Below, piece after piece: positions 40,101 through 46,027 of a stretch of 46,027 bases of DNA (positions within the stretch are counted from its first letter, which is position 1; each line of letters starts with the position of its first letter). The position numbers and the translations under genes were made by a program. The notes below the pieces were generated by a model, which saw only the letters and a list, made by a program, of their open reading frames with translations, ran no database searches and had not been told where the DNA came from. Source of the DNA: Amanita rubescens (Eukaryota; Basidiomycota; Agaricomycetes; Agaricales; Amanitaceae); contig WION01000419.1 in the NCBI GenBank assembly GCA_015039365.1, positions 1 through 46,027 of the forward strand, given 5' to 3'.

Positions 40101-42188
40101 AGATTGTGAGTTTCTGACTTTTCTGTTGTGATCAGCCCCTCATAGCTCACCTCTGCTCTTCACAGCGAGCGAGTTTCTGACTTTTCTGTTGTGATCAGCC
40201 CCTCACAGCTCATCTCTGCTCTTCACAGGATGTAAGTTTCTGACTTTTCTGTTGTGATCAGCCCCTCACAGCTCACCTCTGCTCTTCACAGCAAGTGAGT
40301 TTCTGAATTTTATGTTGTGATCAGCCCCTCACAGCTCACCTCTGCTCTTCATAGCGAGTGAGTTTCTGACTTTTCTGTTGTGATCAGTTCCTCACAGCTC
40401 ACCTCTGCTCTTCACAGCGAGTGAGTTTCTGACTTTTTTGTTGTGATCAGCCCCACAGCTCACCTCTACTCTTCACAGGATGTGAGTTTCTGACTTTTCT
40501 GTTGTGATCAGCCCCTCACAGTTCATCTCTACTCTTCACAGGATGTGAGTTTCTCACTTTCCTGTTGTCTCTCACAGCTCACCTATGCTTTTCACAGATT
40601 GTGAGTTTCTGACTTTTCTGTTGTGATCAGCCCCTCACAACTCACCTCTGCTCTTCACAGTTTGTGAGTTTCTGACTTTCCTGTTGTGATCAGCCCCTCA
40701 CAGCTCACCTCTGCTCTTCACAGTTTGTGAGTTTCTGACTTTTCTGTTGTGATCAGCTCACAGCTCACCTTTGCTCATCACAGCTTGTGAGTTTCTGACT
40801 TTTCTGTTGTGATCAGTCCCTCACAGCTCACCTCTGCTCTTCACAGATTGTGAGTTTCTGACTTTTCTGTTGTGATCAGCACCTCATGGCTCACCTATGA
40901 TCTTCACAGATTGTGAGTTTCTGACTTTTCTGTTGTGATCAGCCCCTCATATCTCACCTCTGCTCTTCACAGCGAGTGAGTTGCTGGCTAAGTTTTCTGT
41001 TGTGATCAGCCCCTCACAGATCACCTCTGCTCTTCACAGCAAGTGAGTTTCTGAATTTTATGTTGTGATCAGCCCCTCACAGCTCACCTCTGCTCTTCAT
41101 AGGGAGTGAGTTTCTGACTTTTCCGTTGTGATCAGTTCCTCACAGCTAACCTCTGCCCTTCACAGGATGTGAGTTTCTGACTTTTACATTGTGATCAGCC
41201 CCTCACAGCTCACCTCTGCTCTTCACAGCGAGTGAGTTTCTGACTTTTCTGTTGTGATCAGCCCCTCACAGCTCATCTCTGCTCTTCACAGGATGTGAGT
41301 TTCTGACTTTCCTGTTGTCCTCACAGCTTACCTCTGCTCTTCACAGGATGTGAGTTTCTGACTTTTCTGTTGTGATCAGCCCCTCACATTTCATCTCTGC
41401 TCTTCACAGGATGTGAGTTTCTGACTTTTCTGTTGTGATCAGTCCCTCATAGCTCACCTCTCCTCTTCATAGTATGTGAGTTTCTGACTTTTCTGTTGTG
41501 ATCAGCCCTTCACAGCTCACCTCAGCAAGTGAGTTTCTCACTTTTCTGTTGTGATCAGCTCCTCACAGTTCACCTCTGCCCTTCAACACAGGATGTGAGT
41601 CACTGCACAAAATCAATATTTGATTGCTTTTTGATCCTTGCATCCTTCTTTTGAAATGTGTCCAGAATGTATGTGCCTATCTTATGTGTTACTTCCACTC
41701 TTTCATGCCATTTCATCTTCTACTCTCCAATATATGTCCAAACTGATTGCTTTGTGTGGTTTTATAGGACCATCAAAGTTTGGAGCAGTGCTTCGAGCTT
41801 ATCTTGCCATTCATACCACTGCAGGTGTGGTACCTTTGTTACAATCTAGGCTAGTTGCCTTATCATCATTCAACTTCACTTAGGATTCTTATCAACTTCA
41901 AGCTATGTGGATTGGCCTCAGTATGTTTTAACATTCTCTGCCATCATTGATGTCTCACTGATCTAGCACTTCATAGTGGCTGCAGCTGTTGCAGATCTCT
42001 GCTTATTTGCCTCTCTCTCAATATCCCATGAGACCTTTCAGGAGACTTTTGACTTCTGTCTAAATGCAGCATCATATCTGAAACTCAAGTCTGCTGCAGA
42101 GCAACAGTCTTCTACTATCATTTATGCCAATGTAGTCCTGGACATCCTGAAGGAGAATAGGGACAATTACAAGTTGTCACTGCAGTGA
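37108..42188 (+). CDS. Fungal P-loop GTPase whose C-terminal part is encoded by one-codon exons
   Basis: Seven ordinary exons: 37108-37140, 37188-37310, 37369-37398, 37462-37634, 37690-37766, 37819-38004, 38059-38229. They encode a GTPase of the family expanded in mushrooms: G1 GNANAGKTT, G3 HDSRGFE, G4 TKMD, plus ELKDRLHAIW. If the GTAACT at 38230 is not spliced, the protein ends at 38237 (266 aa). If it is spliced to 38326 (intron 96 nt), the frame continues in phase through exon 8 (38326-38408), fifty micro-exons, and exons 41768-41824, 41884-41920 and 41977-42188. That gives 61 exons and 444 aa. Alternatively the second part is its own gene with an ATG at 38292 (191 aa), only 54 nt after the GTPase stop. 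I favour one gene: the spacing is too short for a promoter, and VADLCLF near the end resembles the C-terminal helical part of this GTPase family (weak). GTPase part certain; linkage inferred. Confidence 0.7.
38409..41767 (+). other. Array of fifty one-codon micro-exons separated by short introns
   Basis: From the donor at 38409 to the acceptor at 41767, each intron ends in AG, is followed by exactly 3 nt (once 6 nt, GTTGAT at 39444-39449), and the next donor follows at once. Ordered codons 1-10: CCC 38479, AGT 38533, TTT 38607, GAA 38684, AAG 38763, CTA 38828, ATT 38899, CAT 38957, AAT 39018, ATG 39095. Codons 11-20: GAT 39164, GAA 39244, AAT 39300, GCT 39374, GTTGAT 39444, GCT 39502, GCG 39568, TGC 39637, GAG 39689, ACT 39744. 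Then 21-49 in the 63-bp repeat (39851 to 41594) and AAT at 41666. Introns in the first part are 49-104 nt with unrelated sequences. Donors are good (GTGAGT, GTAAGT, GTATGT); two are GC (39098, 40169). All exons are phase 0, and the frame agrees with the flanking normal exons. No cDNA evidence is available here. Confidence 0.75.
39841..41600 (+). repeat. 63-bp tandem repeat: 60-nt intron plus one variable codon
   Basis: About 28 units. The consensus intron starts GTGAGTTTCTGACTTTTC, continues TGTTGTGATCAGCCCCTC, and ends CACCTCTGCTCTTCACAG; then comes one codon. Exact 63-bp spacing holds from 39914 to 40418, with a few shorter units later. Codons in order from 39851: GAT CAA CAA TTT ATT CGA; GAT CAA CGA CGA GAT GAT; ATT TTT TTT CTT ATT ATT; CGA CAA GGA GAT CGA GAT; GAT GAT TAT CAA GAT. 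Introns marked by GAATTTTATG and TTCATAG recur twelve units apart (40295 and 41043), so a twelve-unit block was itself duplicated. Possible branch sites are CTGAC near the donor or CTCACC 15-20 nt before the acceptor. Confidence 0.9.
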
Positions 42189-42659
42189 AGCAGGGTTGAC
42201 ATGCATAATGTGATAATGATATATGATAATGAAAAGAGCTTTGAATCTAGAGTGGGTTGCTTTGGCTTGAGGGTTTCCTGCCAAAAGATCATATGGTGAT
42301 GTCAGAAAGGTAGGAACTTGGCTCATGAGAGACACAGTGGTTAACTGCTTCTCCAGCAAAGACAAGTATTGGAATAGATAGACATCCCCATTCTCTGGGG
42401 TGATCTCTGACTGAAATAGAGTCGGACAGATGTGATAAAGATGAAGAAGAGGAATTTACTTCTTGTATGTCTTCTAGGATGGTCTCGTCTGAAGCCATCT
42501 CTGATAAAGTGACACGAGTGGGTCAAAGTTTCCTTTCGCGCGCCCACCTCCGAATTCGCGACCACCTTGACGTCCTTGTCCAACATGGAAGAAGGCGATG
42601 CCTGCCCAGATGCCCCTTTCGAAGTCCGCGAAGCAGAATCCCACCGCGGGACGCAGCTG
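42189..42659. other. Intergenic after the micro-exon gene
   Basis: 3' flank of the GTPase/micro-exon gene, presumably with its poly(A) site. No other gene recognised before the right-hand copy of the flanking repeat. Confidence 0.4.
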
Positions 42660-43400
42660 AATCGTGCGAGAGACCAACACTTTTTTCGTCACTCATGTCC
42701 GTCTACGACAAGAAACGAAAATGAGAATCACGTCTAGCGTTCAAAAGAGGCAAAATGCACCTTGCTCATATGCCCGCGATCTTCTTCCTCGATACCAGGA
42801 CTGTCTTCTTTCCCATTAAGAACATGAACCTGATCGCTCAACGCTCCATCACTTGGCGAAAGCGACAAATGGGGCGGACAATGCGTCCTCTCCTCCTCCT
42901 GCACCACCAACTCAAGATCAACCCTCTCCTTATCCTTGTATCTCGGGCCACCTGTAAGGGTTAAAGGGAAGTGTAACTGACTCCGAAGAGCGGTGCTACC
43001 CACTAGACACCCGTCTTATAGGAACTTCCCCGATTGCTTTTGTCAAGGGGTCAATGCACAACTCTTTGAAAGTCCTCATGGCTTTCTCCTTGCCGTCAAC
43101 CCAAACCTGCTCTGTGTCTGAGTATATCATACTTTGCGAATATAACAATATGCGTGTCGCTTGTTAGGGCAGCTTGGATGACAGTTAATCATGAAACTCA
43201 CCACCGCGTCCACGCACCAGATTGACGATTTCCTCCATTCCTCTTTCTGCGATGCGATCGCCAGCGACAGGTATTGAGATACAAATCCTGAAAGTATGTT
43301 GTCTCGAATTGGAACATAATGGTCGGGTGCCCACTGAGCTACTCACCAGATGGCATGAAGTTCGCCCTTGAGCTCCATCATTTGCTCACATCCTTCGACC
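42660..43400 (-). repeat. Direct repeat flanking the GTPase gene, right copy
   Basis: Second copy of 36104-36950, including ATCGTGCGAGAGACCA at the left and GGAACATAATGGTCGGGTG at the right. Small indels distinguish the copies. Confidence 0.8.
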
Positions 43401-43415
43401 TCGCCAGGCTCGAGT
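42740..43415 (-). pseudogene. GTPase pseudogene, copy 2
   Basis: Minus-strand fragment matching copy 1: LEPGEVEGCEQMMELKG, DRIAERGMEEIVNLVRGRG and the long tail GPRYKDKERVDLELVVQEEE. Here the exon that is shortened in copy 1 is complete, but the next acceptor and the following codons (the G4 exon start) are deleted. Homology breaks off at about 43410 within the G3 motif, where it joins metallophosphoesterase sequence. Confidence 0.65.
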
Positions 43416-43419
43416 CGGC

Positions 43420-44147
43420 AGCCCGTCCGTCCAGCACATATATTCTTATATACCATTTGCGCCCGATCCCATTTACACCCCTGCCAGCGTGAATGTGCCC
43501 GAACACATGCAACTTTGGACGGACGTGCCATAATGCAAAGGGCAGTGCGTAGCATCCGTGCCTGTTCGCGTCGAGGTGCGCCAAGGGAGGACCGTGTGTG
43601 ATGAGGGTGTCGGTTAGAGGCGGGATTTTGGACCAGGTCTCGTGTGCTTCGGGATGCCCCGGCGGTGAGCGTTGGGCGGACGCGAGGATACTGGAAAGGC
43701 CATGATCCGTGTTTTGGTGTGTATGGGCTGCCATAGATGCGCAACTTGCGTCCACTTATGGTGAGTTCGATGGACGAATTCTCAAGGTATGTCAAACTTG
43801 GCGGTATACGCGCAAGCGTGCGAGCGCGACGTCCGAGTCATGGTTGCCGGCGATGAAGAGTTTATGGGTGCGGATGGGAGTTGAGCCAGGCGAGGGCGTC
43901 ATCGAGTTCGTAGTTTGTGCCAGACTGGGTGAGGTCACCCGCGTGGATGAGAATATCGCCTTCTGGGAGATGAGGTTGAGCGTGGTGGGTGTTGTATGTG
44001 TGTCGATATGCAAACGAGGCGGATGGGGAGTTTTTCGGAAGTGCTAGAAGCGGCAGAGGGTGCCGGATGGAGCCAACGTACAAGGAAAATGAGGGGCGAT
44101 GATATGAAGCGGGCATCTTGACGATGGATGATATCGTCGAGGCTCAT
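43420..44147 (-). pseudogene. MPPED1/2-like metallophosphoesterase, frameshifted
   Basis: Minus-strand frames hold, in order, IRLVCIS, LPEGDILIHAGDLTQSG (metal-binding GD), KLFIAGNHDSD (GNHD motif), LRIYGSPYTPKHGSWPFQYP, and TLITHGPPLAHLD with RPKLHVFGHIHAGRG (HGPP and GHIH motifs). This is the calcineurin-like phosphoesterase fold of the MPPED1/2 type. The segments fall in different frames: shifts occur at the metal-binding DTH motif after IRLVCIS, before KLFIAGNHD, and after FQYP. The 3' end is cut off by the GTPase pseudogene junction. No single intron set repairs it, so I call it a pseudogene. Confidence 0.7.
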
Positions 44148-44340
44148 AGCGTTCCGTGTGTCGAGAATGAGCGGTCCGAGTACCTAGAGATCCCACAATT
44201 TGAGCCTTTTGTGGCTGGGCTAACATGAAGATGACCCACGCTGATGTAACCATATACCATCAAAATTCCAATCCACACTCGCGATCACGCACATCACACC
44301 CGATGATGGACCATTGACAACTGCATAAAAGATCGAGAGA

Positions 44341-44918
44341 TTAAATAAAGTGAATATGCGGTGCCTGCACTACAATATTCATTGCCTTGAACTCCTCACT
44401 GACATCCTCGTCATCCCCATCCAGCACTTTACCCTCTCTGTTTGGTATGTAAAATCTCTTTTCAAGTGGCTTGACCCGCTTAGCCCATTCCGGGGCCTCT
44501 TCAAAGACTTTCGGGCGTGCTGCGAGCTCAGTAAAATCGGTTACGATGGGAGGTGCGTCCCTGGGCAAGCCGTACGCAATGCGTCGGTTGAAAGCGTCGC
44601 ACATCAACTGGGTAAGGACGGCAAGAATGACGCGGCGGACGAGATCGGGATTGGCATCGTCCACGGGCTCAGGAATGGAGGAGATGGCCCAGTCAGGATG
44701 GCTACGACAGAAGTACTCGATCTCGTCTCGGAAGTTAATGTTCCAGCCAAGGACGAAGAACTCGTAGAGACGGTACAAGGAGGCTGAAGGGGTGTCGGGG
44801 CAGGCACGGCCAAGGAGACGGGAGAAGAAGGAAGGGGAGACGTGTGGGCGTGCGCAACGGGTACGAACACGGAGGGATCCGCGAGGATGTCTGAGACTGT
44901 GGGTGGAAGGGTGAGCAT
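44341..44918 (-). CDS. Unidentified protein, probable frame disruption near the N-terminus
   Basis: The main minus-strand frame ends at 44341 and is open for over 145 codons, starting with SRLLGRACPDTPSASLYRLY and including EIEYFCRSHPDWAISSIPEP and CDAFNRRIAYGLPRDAPP. A TATA element (CTATAAAAAG) lies about 30 nt upstream of an ATG at 44918 that opens a different frame (MLTLPPTVSDILADPSVFVP). No GT-AG pair joins the two frames cleanly, so one base may be missing near 44835, or the ATG is elsewhere. Length, codon content and promoter suggest a real gene. I do not recognise the family. Confidence 0.5.
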
Positions 44919-45072
44919 CACAGTGTTCGCGTTAGATATTCTTTTTATAGCATCACGTGACCCGGCGAATGCCCTTCCATTTCCCTTTTTGAGCACCAGA
45001 ACCGGAAGGCATTGAACGAGCTGGCCTGTATCAGGCATCAAGTAAACCACGAGGTCACACCAGAAAATCAGA

Positions 45073-45522
45073 ATGGATCTAGAAACGATACAAACAGGTG
45101 AAGAGGTAGACGGATTCACGTTTCTAGTATTTGTCGTGACTTGGGCAAGACATTGAGGCTCGCCGATCACGGGTTGAACAATCACACCACGTTGTTCATG
45201 GAGGTTCGTTGCCTTGTTTCCTTCCCCTCGTGTACTGAAATATTTTCAGGAATGCATGATCCAGCGGTTATACGACGAAGCCGTGAATCAAAGGGAAATC
45301 GCCTTCACCGCCCCGGGGTTCATGTGTACGCTGCGCCATGGCGGTATGCACTCGGCGCAAAGCTCGACCGTCTGTCGAGCTGGAGCGCGCCCGTACGACA
45401 TGAGTGACGCCGTTGACTATCTCAATCGGCTGATTGGGGAGCGGGGTGGGCAGGCAGTGAGGCAGTCGGAGCTGAGGACGTGGGCAGGCGAGTTCAAGTT
45501 GATGTCCCCTCGGATGATTTGA
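45073..45522 (+). CDS. Unidentified small protein, three exons
   Basis: Exons 45073-45105, 45150-45203 and 45250-45522, 119 aa, with introns of 44 and 46 nt (GTAGAC...CAAG and GTTCGT...TTTTCAG), all phase 0. Recognisable stretches: TLRLADHGLNNHTTLFMEE, QRLYDEAVNQREIAFTAPGF, DMSDAVDYLNRLIGERGGQA. It has no signal peptide and is mostly helical in character. Product unknown. It is divergent from the gene at 44341-44918, about 150 nt away, so the two may share a promoter region. Confidence 0.5.
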
Positions 45523-46027
45523 TGAGTAGGTTGGGAAATGAGTATACAAGGCAGCATGGTGGGGCTGGGACTGGATGGGTACTTAGCTTCAATGTATTTC
45601 TATGCCGCGCAAGGCATTCATAGCGACCTGCTGATCACCAGGTGGTTATGTTGTACATTGCATTTTGACACGTAATGTAATCATACGATTACTAACAAAC
45701 AACTACAATCAATCAACATACATATATTCGGATAGTTCATACACTTCGATATTCTTTCTTTTCCTTCTCCTTATCATCGTACCTAGGTTACTCGTTCTCT
45801 CTTAACACGCTCTGGTCCTGTTCCGTCTCGAGTGATTCCCCTTTGAGTCCACAAAGGGTTTACACGTAATCATCATCAAAAAAAATGTCCATGCAATTAC
45901 AAAATGCAAACTTGAAGATGTACACAGCGCTACAGACATTAGAAGGAACGCAGTGATATTTGAGGCTTGGTCGAGGCCGAAGCAGCAGAGGAATTACTAC
46001 CAATTGCTCGCCTAATTGATTGCTCCA
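45523..46027. other. No recognised gene
   Basis: AT-rich 3' flank of the small gene. I see no coding signal or RNA gene to the window end. Confidence 0.4.

Noticed and set aside
39841..41600. CRISPR-like array (regular repeats with variable spacers)
   Set aside because: The variable part is only 3 nt, the repeat carries splice donor and acceptor consensus, and the context is a eukaryotic intron-rich gene.
38409..41767. Plain minisatellite inside one large intron
   Set aside because: The AG-NNN-GT pattern also holds for twenty upstream cases with unrelated sequences, and frame matches on both sides. Not fully excluded for the homogeneous part; RNA evidence is decisive.

Overview
The window looks like nuclear DNA of a mushroom-forming basidiomycete (Agaricomycetes). 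Genes are cut by many short introns (about 45-75 nt, GT or occasionally GC donors, AG acceptors). The gene set fits: tectonin-type lectins, a DUF6533-like membrane protein, a fungal expanded-family GTPase, a Kre9/Knh1-like secreted protein, and housekeeping genes GPN2, UBE2W, MRS6/REP and METTL16. Most real genes are visible only after joining exons, so exon models below were assembled by hand from splice sites and conserved protein motifs.

Layout. 0.5-1.1 kb: remnant of a FEN1-like exon. 1.4-4.15 kb: tandem duplication carrying two six-blade tectonin-like genes, both with frame disruptions. 4.5-6.2 kb (minus): DUF6533-type multi-pass membrane gene, partly resolved. 7.7-8.9 kb: GPN2. 10.2-18.0 kb: a duplicated landscape made of an inverted repeat (10.24-13.04 kb) followed by a 2.46-kb tandem duplication (13.06-17.99 kb); it holds three copies of an unnamed five-exon gene for a small cytosolic protein, plus an orphan copy of its promoter. 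18.0-18.6 kb: Kre9/Knh1-like secreted protein. 18.9-19.8 kb: UBE2W-type E2 with nine exons, some tiny. 20.3-24.1 kb (minus): tRNA-Ser(CGA), METTL16 and MRS6 packed head to tail. 24.3-25.6 kb (minus): single-pass membrane protein with a PPxY tail; its decayed paralogue lies at 32.55-33.86 kb, and a full-length non-LTR retrotransposon (25.94-32.31 kb) is inserted between them. 34.85-35.12 kb (minus): small secreted repeat protein. 36.1-43.4 kb: GTPase island. 43.4-45.5 kb: metallophosphoesterase remnant and two unidentified genes.

The outstanding feature is at 38.4-41.8 kb. Downstream of a seven-exon GTPase coding region lies a run of fifty consecutive micro-exons. Forty-nine are exactly one codon (3 nt) and one is two codons, each bounded by AG on the left and GT (twice GC) on the right and separated by introns of about 44-104 nt. 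All are phase 0. The first twenty are separated by unrelated intron sequences; the following twenty-nine sit in a near-identical 63-bp tandem repeat (60-nt intron plus one codon). Inside the repeat the intron is conserved and the codon varies, the reverse of normal genes. Ordinary exons resume at 41.77 kb and end in a stop codon at 42188. The array probably forms the C-terminal part of the GTPase gene (61 exons, 444 aa), or less likely a separate 191-aa gene.
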